DNA of 64,000 bases from Triops longicaudatus. Taxonomy: Eukaryota; Arthropoda; Branchiopoda; Notostraca; Triopsidae. Each line of letters opens with the position of its first letter. The stretch's first letter is position 1. Location of the stretch: NCBI GenBank assembly GCA_022885665.1, contig JAGQDJ010000078.1, positions 220,911 through 284,910 on the forward strand. Reading direction: 5' to 3'. Below the pieces are notes generated by a model. The model had not been told where the DNA came from, did no database searches, and worked only from the letters and a program-made list of their open reading frames with translations. Of this stretch, positions 12,397 through 23,374 are shown one piece after another. A program made the position numbers and the translations under genes.

Positions 12397-15300
12397 ATTA
12401 ATCGATTGCCTGTTACTTCTGCAAAGACAACTTCGTGGTAAACACCGACGTTACTTTACGGTATTCAAGAATTCAAGTTTTGGACAATCGTGCGGTTTTT
12501 GAAAGTGACAAAGGTTCGACTGGATAACTGCCATACAGACGCAAGTTAAAATCCTACGAGTCCCATGTTTTACAGTATTTTTTTCGAGACCAAGAACAAA
12601 TATAACAAATGATTTTTTCCTTTTTTGTTAAAAAAAATCCTACTTTTGCTATTTTCTCTCAAGCATGTCATGGTTCGTTAGTTGGATATAATTTTTTTTA
12701 GTAAATACAATTACGGACAATTGCCTGGCTCGTGCCCTTAGTGGAGAATAAAAAAAGCTGCTAGTTACACCCGTTTTCAACTGTATCTTTATAATGCATC
12801 ATACCCAATCCCATAAGAGTAATCTCCTCTTTCAGCTTGCCGAAGAAAGGAAACCTTATGAACATTAATGTAGGCAACTGATAAGTTGCCTGTCAACACA
12901 AGCGTTCAAAAGAACCATGTGATCCATATTAAACGACGCGAACTACCCTATGACCTGTAGTTGGCATTTCAGTTATCGATATTATTAGTGAGTACTCAAC
13001 AAACATACAAAGATGTCCAAAACAGCATGGTATTTTCGGGGATGCTGTGACATGCTTTAATATAATGACTCGTACAAGTCTTCACACATAATAACTCGGA
13101 TTACTTATTAATTACCAGCTCATGGTTGTCACAAGCAGCAGCAAAGTCAAAGAGTTCCAGTAATCTCGATTCCTGTCATTTCATAATGACACAGTGAAGG
13201 TCCGCAACAGGAATCATCTGAAATAAAAAAAAATCGAAAGCATTAAAAATTGCCCTGCTGCTCAAGACTTGTAAATTGCTCATAACGGAACACAAACTTT
13301 AATCTTCAACTGAAACGGAAAATGAAAGCAGAGAGAAAGAAAGAAAAAAGTTTCAAGACGTGTTACTTTAGTTCCCAAAGCGCTCAAGCTGAGCTGGAGA
13401 TAAATTAGCATAAAAGGTAAGCTATGAAGTGCATCCGGTATTGATCTTTACCACCTGAGCCGGTTTATTCTGCAGCGTTATCTCTTGCCATACAAACTTC
13501 GGGGACATTTTTACTAGCCCATAGGTCTCGCTTAGCTACACTCCGTAATCACGTTCAATGCCAATGTAATTCCTTTTTTCTTTCCGTCTGCACAAAAGTG
13601 AGGTCATTTGAACCCGAAAGTCTTCTAACCTTTCTTCTAATGATTACCCACCTTTACCAAACATTAATATTAAACAGATCAAAAAAATGAAATAATCGGT
13701 CTCCTTTCTCTTCTAAACGGGACGCAACATCATCATGAAAAATGAACCAAGTTAGTGCGGAGTCCTTTCTGCTCAACATGCAAGTACTTGAGCTCGAAAC
13801 TGTGTTCGAGTTTGTCTTGCACGAGACTGACTCAAAGCCAATTTTACGAGGCAATCAAAATCTCCCCGTTGAAAAATCTCTAATTGTCTCGACAAGAAGT
13901 TTGCACAATAAAAAGCCTCGACGCTACACAAGCAGACCGCTATCTCACCCATTCTCAGTGTAAACATTTACGCCTGTACAACATTCCCGGTACAGGCTAG
14001 GTGACGCTGTTATGTGCCGCCAGTACTGTATAGCTAACGACTACCAAGTCCGCTAGTCTTACTCACACGCCTTGCTCTAACATGTTGACGCTAACACATT
14101 GGACGAGCTATGCAAATCACGTTTGACACCAAAGTGAAAGAGTTAACTGACTAAAATGGACCAAATACTAGTAACACACAAAAAAAGAGGGAAAGCACAA
14201 CACACCTGTAACTCTAAGCCACGGTTCAAAGTTCAAAGCCACGGTTTACCTCTAAAATTTGGATGTTTTAAATAAGTTTCGCAAGACCTAGAGGTATTTT
14301 TCAAAACTTTCTCGACAGAAATGTTACACTCATAATGTTAAAAAAAAATTGTGCAATGTAATCTTCAAATGTGGTAAATTCGTTATTATTATACGGATTT
14401 CATTCATATCAGAAAGATTCAAAGACTTCCAGATTGCACGAATTTCACCACAAATAACATTACCAAAAGGCAAAGTGCTTTATGGTTTCTAATAAAATTT
14501 GGCATTCAAGCGACTTCTTTTTTAGTCGGCACAGCTAACGAACGACGACGCTTTCTTGACAAGCTAAAGAAAATCTCAACTGCATTCAATTTTTACGCTA
14601 AAACCGGAACTGTTGCTACAAAAATAAAAGCGTGATGGAAGAAGGCCGAATCATGTATGAATAGGGTACAACGCACTCTTTACAATGTATAGTGCCAAGT
14701 TGCTTCACAGCAACCATTACTTTGAATGGCAAAGCTCAACAGCCTTACCATCAATTGGTTCTTACACGTCCCGTTGCTTTTGTATGAATCCCTTACATTA
14801 CGCTGAACCAGAGCGAGTACCACGAAAAGATGGCAAAAACAGCATTTGCTTTTCGAGATAACCTTCTTTTACCAAAACTCAAACGATTCTGCAGCCGAGA
14901 GCCTAAAAAAGCTGACACAAAGTACCACGAATGGTAAATGCTAGCCTATATTACAATTTCCAATGAAAACGAATGACAAACGTCGTAAGGTTAATATATA
15001 TCACCATTCTCAAGAGAACCCGAACTAAGGATTTCATAGGAACTGTCATGAACAATTTACTGAACACTCTTACATAATTTCTCTTACTTCATTGTTTCTA
15101 TTTCAGTTAAGAAAACATAAACATATATATTCCATAAAAGCATTCCTAGAACCTGTTGCTGAGATAAAAAAAAAAGAAACGGGTAATTCGGTTAGGTTAC
15201 TGCAGAACAGTCGAAATGTCAAATCTCCGAAAAAACTTTCTGAATAAAATTTGTACAAAACTCTGTAACAAGCTTACAAGAATTTTATAGCAATCACTCC

Positions 15301-16280
15301 TTTTGACGATTACGGAGAATTCATGTGCGAAACAAAATCACGATGTCCTCCACTAGGAATCACCAAGTGTCCACACGAAACGAAAATCATTATAATATTT
15401 TTCTTATGTTTCGCTCGCGAATTCTTGGCGTTATTAACAATTAACTTACAGTCCAAGAAGTCCTTAAAATATTGCTTGGTTCACGCGATCATCCAAATCT
15501 GATTATTACAATTCTGAAGAAAGATAAAAAAGTTGAAAGAATTGGGAGTTTTGTTGATTCCATACTCCTCAGGCTCTCCTATACCTCAAGAAAAGCATCT
15601 TCCAGCTAACGAAGCCGTCCTCACATGACGAGATGAAAAAAAAAAAAAGGAAAGACAAAGAAAGAAACCCCTAAGAAATGCGAAGAATTTAATATCGAAG
15701 TTCCATCAACAGGACGCACACAAAAGATTTATTTGGGGCTCACAAAGTTCGTTTTCTGCTGAGCTGGCCGCCAGGACAAAGCGACGAAGCGAAAGTAAAG
15801 GGAGGAAAAAAAGAAGTTTCGGGGTGACTGTCTGGCGCCTTTCCTAACAAAACTTGTGAGTCGGAAAAAGAACTTTATTTAACGGCGAGTCGGCTTTACA
15901 GCATAATAATTACTGGCTGGTGGTGACTTTTTATAGTACCGAGGAGAAAAAGGTTTACTAAGACGAAGTGTTCAATAGCATGGGAATTGCTTGAGAGCTC
16001 TTGCCACGTGGCTGATGTGGATACCTGAACTGCACATTTTTACCTCTATTTCCATACGTGAGAAGGGAAAGCTAGGATTGCAGAGACAACTTGCAACCAA
16101 TCATTGCTCTGAATACTTTCCAGAACCAAAGTATTTGTCAAGTGTCAGTAGGATGGAGCCAGTACAAGCCACCACGAAAATAAACAGAGGAAAACGCAGA
16201 GCAAGGATGCCGCACAGCATCACCACACACTATTGCAGATCAATGCTGACTGCACCTTAAGATTAGAGGATTGGTAGTAC

Positions 16281-16346
16281 GGAAGGGATAGTGTGACCGA
16301 GTGGCTGAAGCGTCGGCGCATCCGAAATATGCATATCCCGGAAACA
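16281..16346 (+). repeat. Possible tRNA-derived SINE head
   Basis: GTGACCGAGTGGCTGAAGCG at 16292-16311 looks like the A-box and D-arm region of a serine or leucine tRNA (TGGCCGAGTGG-type). It is followed directly by the AAT microsatellite, the kind of simple tail many SINEs have. A proper B box (GGTTCGANTCC) is not visible, so this is either a strongly diverged SINE or chance similarity. Confidence 0.35.

Positions 16347-16438
<92 letters not shown>
16347..16438. repeat. (AAT)n microsatellite
   Basis: About 30 copies of AAT in a row with one interruption (ATACTAAT) near 16415. It produces long poly-Asn and poly-Leu frames on the two strands, which are artefacts and not proteins. Confidence 0.98.
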
Positions 16439-16784
16439 AATTAAAAAAATACGCGTATATGTTGGACGTAAAGTTTTCTTAGTCATTCTACAAACAAATT
16501 TCACAATCAAATACCTAATTTACGGCATTTTTCGCGAAAAATCTACTGTTTTATTCCCGAACTGTTCCAGTTAAAAAAAAAAAGAAAAAAATAACACTAA
16601 CCTTTTGGACGTAAGCGTGTGTCGTTACACCGGTAAGCGGTTAAAAAGTGCACGGATAAGAGGGAGTCTACTGTAAATTTGGAAAACGCGGTGTTTACTA
16701 CAAACCCCGGTTGCAATATCAACATTGGGCTAGAAATAGGACACGAGGGATGCAAGACCGACGATTTTCAAGTGCTTAGAACTA

Positions 16785-16862
16785 CAGTGATCCCCCATTT
16801 ACGCGATAGATCGGTTCCGCGAAAATGCCGCGTAAAAGGAAACGCGTAAACTCAGCCACGTT
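16785..16862. mobile_element. Terminus of a Tigger/pogo-like DNA transposon
   Basis: After a TA dinucleotide the sequence CAGTGATCCCCCATTTACGC begins, followed by GATCGGTTCCGCG. CAGT...TCCC...GATCGGTTCCGCG is a common form of Tigger/pogo terminal repeat, and TA is the expected target. I could not find the matching inverted end nearby, so this is a solo or badly decayed terminus. A second such end in the other orientation (GAGGGAGTCTACTG followed by TA) finishes at about 16672. Confidence 0.45.
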
Positions 16863-19004
16863 TAACATGTGTAAGACAAGAATACGTTCTATGCGCTCAG
16901 AAAGTCTATTCTTATTGAGTTGCAACAGATTTTAGCAGACAAAACTCATTTAAATTGCACGTATATTTAAAGGTTGCAAATAATACCTCAACATTGTTTC
17001 AACTGCTGTCGTTATTGGAAGTCTTTAAACAATATTGCAGATCACGAAAGTTAAATATTGCCTATTCGACATGACTATTGGTCTTAGCACTTCACACACC
17101 AGCGAATTTGCTTTAATGTTTCGAAATTTCACTTTTTTTGCGGTAAAATTGAAATCAGGAAACGTGGATTTATTTTAAATAAAGAAATAATGTAGGGTAA
17201 GTTTTCCAAGTTTCGTGTCGTTACTACTGTAAGTCTTTTAAAAATCGCGCGAAGGCGGAGCTCCCAAGTCCTCAAATTAAGTAAATGAGAGTTAACATTT
17301 TTTCCCCCCGAGCACAATTTTTCCAAAATCCCACAAGAATGATGGAAATTATCTAATGAGGCTTCATTGAGTATTTAAATATGCGGTACTTCGCACAATA
17401 AGCATGACAATTGGCGAAGCGGTCACACATTCCTTTACTTCCCTCTCGTTGCTACAGGTGGGCTCAGGATGCTTTTAAATTTCAAAGAAGCAGTGATTAC
17501 CACAGAACGGAATATGTGTGTTAAAATTATTTATTAAAGACTTACCTGTATTATTGATGCACGGTTCAATACAAAACTACTTGCATTTCAAAATAAAATA
17601 ATAATAAAAGCACAACCCATTCCAGCCCACCCAAGCCGAGGAAACAGCGACACGAGTGGTAAGGAATTTGAATGAAAACACATGGGTTGGCAACACTAAA
17701 TGGGGACCTGCATCCTACGAATCGAGTCATGAATTTGAGATCTTCGAAAAGATTATTTTATTTCTACCGTAGTTTCTCCTCTTTTTGCATTTTCCATAAT
17801 TGGAGTACCCCGAGTGCTAGATTAAACTCTGGTTACTAAGCTACGGGAATCGAGGTGAAAAAATAATATGGTACGAACATGAAAATGTAGGATTGACGAA
17901 ATTCAGAAACACTTCAGAGACTTGGGAATGCCCAATATCGGTTGCTCCTCGAGTGGGAGAAAAATGCACCAGTGTAGCGTAATTGATAACTTCAAAGATC
18001 AGAATCGTATGGAACGAGAGTTACTGTAAAGACAGGGTATACTTTAAGAATAATAAGCTTCATAGAGCTTTTCTGTACAGTTTTCAACTGGAAAGTTGCA
18101 CTCCTAACGCCAACGGCTTGGCAAGTGGAAGAAATCGTGAGAAATGTTAGCTACATGCGTGGCCCAAAAAGTTGCTGAATTGTAATAATATACAAAAGGT
18201 TTGGCACTTTTTTATTATGCGCCTAGTAATATTTTTAGGTTAAATTTAGTAGTTCAGGTCAGTTTGAGTTAGGTTAAGTGAAACGTACTAAAATTTCCAC
18301 TCCAGAAGCACTTAAAGCAAAAATAAACGGATGGAAAAAATGTAATTGTAATGGCAATCTGCGATGCAACTGACCCTTTTTGCTTCAAAAATGGTCGTGT
18401 ATTTTCGTTAAAATCTTACTGATTCTTGTTCGCCTACTTCTACTAAAGCTAATTAGTGGGGGAAAAAAGATTCGAAAAAAAGGCGACTTACATAGAGCAG
18501 TAATTTTACGGGGCGTAGGCTATAATGAAGAAGTACCATGGATTTCTCTGGCCCAGGTGCGGCAGCGGCCCAGCGGAAAGTCTAAGACCGGCCCCATTAA
18601 ACCTGTTTAGTACTAAAAAAGACCCGGGTCATGCGGCGTTTACCACAATGCCACAATAGCCAGTTCATGATAGCTCTACCCGAAGTTTGAAATGCCGAGA
18701 TGGAACGAATGGCTTGTTCGCCCAAGCATTGTTTATTGCCTACCTCTAACAACAGAAGCTAGAAGAAATTATAATTCATATACTATAACTGTAATGGAAA
18801 AAAAGTTTTGCATATTTTTGTATGCGCTTTTTTTGGTTGTACATAAAAATGAAACCCTTGAAGAATTCCAAATTTCCTTGAAGCGATAAATTTAAACTTA
18901 ATTCGCTGTTCGGGGTTTGTCATTCAAAACATTGCGCTTAGAATTTCCACGTGTGTTGTGTTGTCGCTGAATTTGTTTGTTTTCTGGTGCGCGCAGAACA
19001 CAAC

Positions 19005-19729
19005 ATGCAGGAAGAAGATTCGTTTTGGGTATACCCTATGAGGAGAGAAATGCAAGAAATAATTCCCAATCTCTATTTAGGACCCTACTCATCCGCCACA
19101 AAATCGAAGGTTTGAGTTTCGTCATTTTGAAAGTAATACTAATACTCTTTTGACGGAAATCTTGTTCTCTAAACAGCTGCAAACTCTTCTTGATGCTGGA
19201 ATTACTCACATTATCTGTATTCGACAAGACATCGAAGCTCGTTTGGTTCGTCCTATGTTCCCTACTGTAATGAAGTAATAAATGGTTTACTTGCGAATCA
19301 TTTCAACTAAGCATACTTATTCGTACATTTCTCTGCATAAGGTACCTGGTCTTAAACGTGTCCGACTCTCCCAGTGAAAATATTATTCAGCACTTCCCTT
19401 TGGTGAATCGTTACTTGGACGAGTGTTTCCAGTCAGGTGGTAAAGCTTTAGTCCATGGAAACGGAGGAATTTCCAGAAGTGCTGCCTTTGTTTTAGCGTA
19501 CGTCATGCAGAAATACCAGATAAGCTACAAAGATGCCTTCCGGATTGTCCAAAGCAAGCGGTTTTGCATTAGCCCCAACGAGTCATTTGTTAGCCAGCTA
19601 GAGGAATACGAACCAATCTACAAAGCTCAGATTGCTTTTGCGAACTCGTTGAATTGTCACGGTGCTCTGCGGCGAAAGCGAAGTATGGACGATGATCTTT
19701 CTCGGATGGATGCGGAGAACGACTCATAG
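19005..19729 (+). CDS. Styx: STYX-type pseudophosphatase (dead dual-specificity phosphatase)
   Basis: Three exons, 19005-19109, 19177-19274 and 19342-19729, encode 196 residues; phases join cleanly (0, then 2). The protein starts near WVYPMRREMQEIIPNLYLGPYSSATKSK, very close to vertebrate STYX, and continues with ITHIICIRQDIEA. The phosphatase signature reads VHGNGGISRS (residues 105-114): Gly107 replaces the catalytic Cys of the HCxxGxxR loop, while the Arg113 position is kept. The fold should therefore bind phosphorylated partners without hydrolysing them. Known roles of vertebrate STYX include anchoring ERK and competing at FBXW7; nothing here shows which applies. The C-terminus is shorter than in vertebrates and ends in an acidic-basic tail (RRKRSMDDDLSRMDAENDS). 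The stop lies 289 bases from the TIMM50 stop on the other strand. Confidence 0.95.
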
Positions 19730-20018
19730 ATTAATCTGTGTATATTTTCTGTAATAGTCAGTGCACTTTGTTTAGTACAGATTTCTTTTGTATTGTCGGC
19801 CTATTTGGACGCAAGCCAGAGGTAACTTTACCGCGCCACTAGAACACTTCCAAGTAGTGAATTTCCAAGCTCATTAATGCCAGTACATGGGTTCTCCATT
19901 CCTACAAGGTAATTACATGGAGATATTGTCCCTGGGTTGCTTGGATGATTGATAGCGAACAACGGAAGTTCGGCGTATCCTAGCGCGTTTACTTAAGGTC
20001 ACAATGGAACAGTTTTAT

Positions 20019-23000
20019 CTAAAATCTCCGACCAAAGAAGCCTTTCACTAAAGATGCGGGCGACGAAGCTGCTTTCTCTTGCTGCATCTTATATACCTGC
20101 TCTTGTTGCTCCTATGGTCAATATTGACAAATAGTACTTAAAGCAACGATTTCTATCTTGCATGCTCCTTACCTGCAGTATTCTCTGATTTTCCTTAAAT
20201 GCCTCTAGGGGATCCTCAAACTGGCGGTAGAAATCCAAAACTTCTCGTACATCTTGCACTTCCGACGAAGCGATTGCTGTAACAGCACACGGTAAATAAA
20301 ATATGCTCTAAGAGCTAACAAAAGGGTTTACTTTTCAGCAAAATGGCCAAATCAATCAAGGAACGGTCATCATCGTTTCCTTGCCATTTCTTAAGTTTCA
20401 AAAGATTTCGGGGATGATTCTTGACGGCTTCCCCATTCCAATCGACGACAATGACCTAGGAATGCACTTATTATTACACTGTTTTTCAGTACAGTCGCTC
20501 TTTTATCCAACCTATTGAAAAGCGACACTATTGGCAAATTCGTCAACATGGTCAAAAACATGAAAATCGATCAGTCTAGGAGTCACAGAACACGAAATAA
20601 TTCGGAAGAATAATTAGTCGTCAAAATTTTTCCGAAAAATAACCCATTCAAAGCCACGTGAGTTTAAAATTCTCGCGCAACGCATCAGAAACAAAGTTCA
20701 TCAGCCTTGCAGGAAATTTTCGAACAAAGCAAAAATTTACTGTTTTCGAACGTGTCAGAAAATTTTTATTTGGGTTACTTTGATTTTCGTTTAATAGTAC
20801 GGTTAAAGATAATTTGATATGAAATATATTCTGACATACAATTATGCTTCAATGCAGTATTCTCAAAAGTGGGTAAATTACTCAAATTTGGGCAAATCTC
20901 TTTCAAGTAAAGTTTCGGTAATAGAGCTATCTGTTCACAAGGAACATCGGATTTTTTTAAAAAAAAATAATCAAATGTTTCTGAGAACAATTTTGATGAA
21001 ACTTTATTCGACTTTTTAATCAGATTGGATAAATGTTGAGAAACAATGAACTATACTTTGCTTAACCTAGCCTTAAACCGGATTAACCTTTTTTTCACCT
21101 AAAGTAACATAATTTTACGTAACTTAACCTTACATTTAATTAACCCAACTTAATATCAGCTGGCCTAACATTAAACCAGAGAAATCTAACTTAACTTTAC
21201 CTTCATACTTAATTTTACCCAACCTAACTTTGAGTTGATACAAACAATAAAGACGAGACAACAAGCTACGCTCATGCATTTATGAAACACACTAAAAAAG
21301 CACACTAAGTTAGACAAACTTAATTTAGTTCAATCTAAGCTTGAACTAGAATAACCTAACTTAATTTACCTAATCTTGCCCTAAAATAAACTAATCTCGT
21401 TCACTGTAACTTAAGCTAACATTAAAGTAGAGTAACCTAAGGTAATTGAACTTAACCTTAAACGAAACTAACTTAAAATTAGTTTGACCAAACTTAATCC
21501 AAACTAAATTAATCTTACCTAACCTTGTCTTAAAATAGAGTAGCCTAGCTTGCTTTATATTAACCTAACCTTAAACGGGACCAATCTAACTTAGTTCAAG
21601 TTAATTAACGTAAAACTAGACTGAACTAACTGAATTTGTCCTAAACTAAACTATTTCGGCTTAACTTACGAGGTTAAGCTAACTTAATGTATGTTAGTCT
21701 AACTAAAATTAGGCTAACCAAACTGAATCTGACTTAACCTAAGTGATCTTAGGGTAACCTAACCTTAAGCTTGAATAAAGTTACAGAATTTGACCTAACC
21801 TAAAATCATACTAGACCAGTGCTTCCGAATAGCGTGTAAATAAGTATTAAATTTGGTAAAAATATTTAAGGTTTGGCTAACGAAGCCGTTCACGAAGAAA
21901 ATCGGAGTTAAAAACTATCTAAATCTATTTCGATAAACAAATTCTTTCAAAATTTGAATTTACAGTGGGTAACGGGACTTTCTGATCGATTTTTGGGCAA
22001 GAGAACGAAATCTACTGAAAAGCACTGCCTAACTGAATACTCTAGCTCAAATAAACTCTAAACTCAAGTTTTGCAATGGGTCGGATAGATCGGATAAAAC
22101 AGTTATTTGCAATTTTTTTTGTTGTGGAGAATAAATCGTGCATTGATTTTACTTTTGATAAGTCGCGATTGAGACAATCGAGATCTTTCACGTGGTGTCC
22201 GTCAACGTAACGAGTGGAATCTCTAAACAATTTGTACAGAATGTGGCCATTAGGATCAAGAGCATCCAAAATCGGAAAGGCGGTCTGAAAAAGAAATCCG
22301 TTTTAAAATTTATCCGGCGAGAATGCCGCTAATCAATAATATTACGAAAGCTTGTTCCGCTGTGTAAACGACAACTTCGAACGCTGGATGAGCAACTTGC
22401 GACAAGAAGAAATCTACACCGGGGCGCTTCTTGAATCTCCAACCGGTTTGATACTGAAATATTCAAGACGTTTATTTTTGATTTTCTTTTCGAAAGTATG
22501 AAGATACCGTCCAATCAGGATGCACAAGTACTCCGGTCATTTCCAAAACGAGCGTATAGGGTGGTTGGTAGTAAGGTTCTTTGAACGGTTCCGGAAGTAA
22601 TTTTTCACGAGATGGGTCTTTGATCATCTACGACAAAAATAGTAGGTTACGAGGACGAACGGTTGGAAATGCTTTCCGGTATCAAACCTTGCTATAATTC
22701 TTGATGGCTGACCAAGCTCGGTACAAGTACTGTTGAGGCATGGCAATGTGACTAAAGCTATCTTCAATAAAATTACCCTCTTCATCTCGATCAGGAGCAC
22801 CTACATAAGAAAACGGGAGGTTTAACCAGAAAAATCGTTATTTGAGAGTATTATTCTGAAAAGTACCCCACACAACTAGAACGAATCCCGCCAAACCGGT
22901 CATAGACACTCCAAAAAATATGAAGGAATATTTCATAGCTCTCCATGATGCCTCAGCTTCTTTTCTCTTTTGGGCTTCTTCATCTTCTTCATTGGACTGT

Positions 23001-23374
23001 CCACCTTCCGAAGATTCCTTGGCTTTATCGCTCTTATCAGAGTCGGAAGCTGATCTGGATTTAAGAACTTCTTCTGCTAAGCCCAAACCTGAAGTTCCTT
23101 GCATGCCTCCTAAAATGCTGGGTTTCTCAGGTTGACTTGGGTTTGTCGATGAAGCCTGACTGTCATCTGGAATTTTGCTTGAAAATCGCAAAATTGACGA
23201 TTGCAGAGCTGCAGCCTGTCCCAAATTCGTGAGCAAGCCATGTGGTCGAGCGTTCCTAAAAAACTTCGATGGCACAGTGTGGTTTTGCCGCCTTAATAAG
23301 GCCGAATGTCTTGTCACTGAACTAAGAAAATGACTACTCCTTAAAGCGTTCGTTAACGAACTTACAACAGACAT
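20019..23374 (-). CDS. Timm50: TIMM50, TIM23-complex presequence receptor of the mitochondrial inner membrane
   Basis: Eight exons encode 428 residues: 23374-22867, 22800-22688, 22627-22508, 22453-22346, 22284-22153, 20455-20332, 20276-20173, 20096-20019; all phases agree. The N-terminus is Arg/Ser-rich without acidic residues, a typical mitochondrial targeting sequence. A Glu/Lys-rich linker follows, then one membrane segment (about residues 149-169, FIFFGVSMTGLAGFVLVVWG). The intermembrane-space part is an FCP1/NIF-like domain (EPYYQPPYTLVLEMTGVL, TGWRFKKRPGVD, RDSTRYVDGHHVKDL, VIVVDWNGEAVKNHPRN). The DxDx(T/V) phosphatase motif is replaced by LEMTGVL, as in other TIM50 proteins, so it acts as a presequence receptor for TIM23 and not as an enzyme. 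Intron 5 is unusually long (1.7 kb) and contains a telomere-like repeat element. Confidence 0.97.
20850..21870. repeat. Dispersed element with degenerate CTTAACCTAA arrays (copy 1)
   Basis: Positions 21050-21810 consist almost wholly of imperfect 5-7-base units such as CCTAA, CTTAA and CTAACTTAA, resembling decayed arthropod TTAGG telomere repeat. The unit length drifts, so it is not a simple satellite. The flanks are not telomeric but match those of the copy at 46785-47425: left AGTGGGTAAATT then CAAATTTGGGCAAAT, later GTTGAGAAACAATGAAC, and right GTGCTTCCGAATAG then AAATTTGGTAAAA. Left and right ends look like direct repeats of each other. It sits in TIMM50 intron 5. Confidence 0.75.

Larger units (their letters stand above)
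9200..19004. other. About 10 kb without a recognised gene
   Basis: AT-rich DNA with only short unsupported open frames. It should contain the missing 5' exon(s) and promoter of Dispatched and the promoter of STYX. I recognise a perfect hairpin (9759-9800), possible transposon ends near 9940 and 11395, one copy of a long-inverted-repeat MITE (about 11635-12396), an AAT microsatellite with a tRNA-like head (16281-16438), and pogo/Tigger-like termini (near 16664 and 16785). The remainder (for example 12.4-16.2 kb and 17.0-18.9 kb) shows nothing I can name. Confidence 0.6.

Noticed and set aside
16220..16574. Long poly-Leu (minus) and poly-Asn (plus) open frames
   Set aside because: They are translations of the AAT microsatellite and have no start context or conserved sequence.
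21050..21810. An internal telomere or chromosome-end fusion site
   Set aside because: The units are strongly degenerate and the same flanked structure occurs in eIF3a intron 8, so a dispersed repeat explains it better.
20332..22627. Active FCP1/SCP-type phosphatase
   Set aside because: The DxDx(T/V) motif is absent (LEMTGVL), and the presequence plus single membrane segment identify TIMM50.
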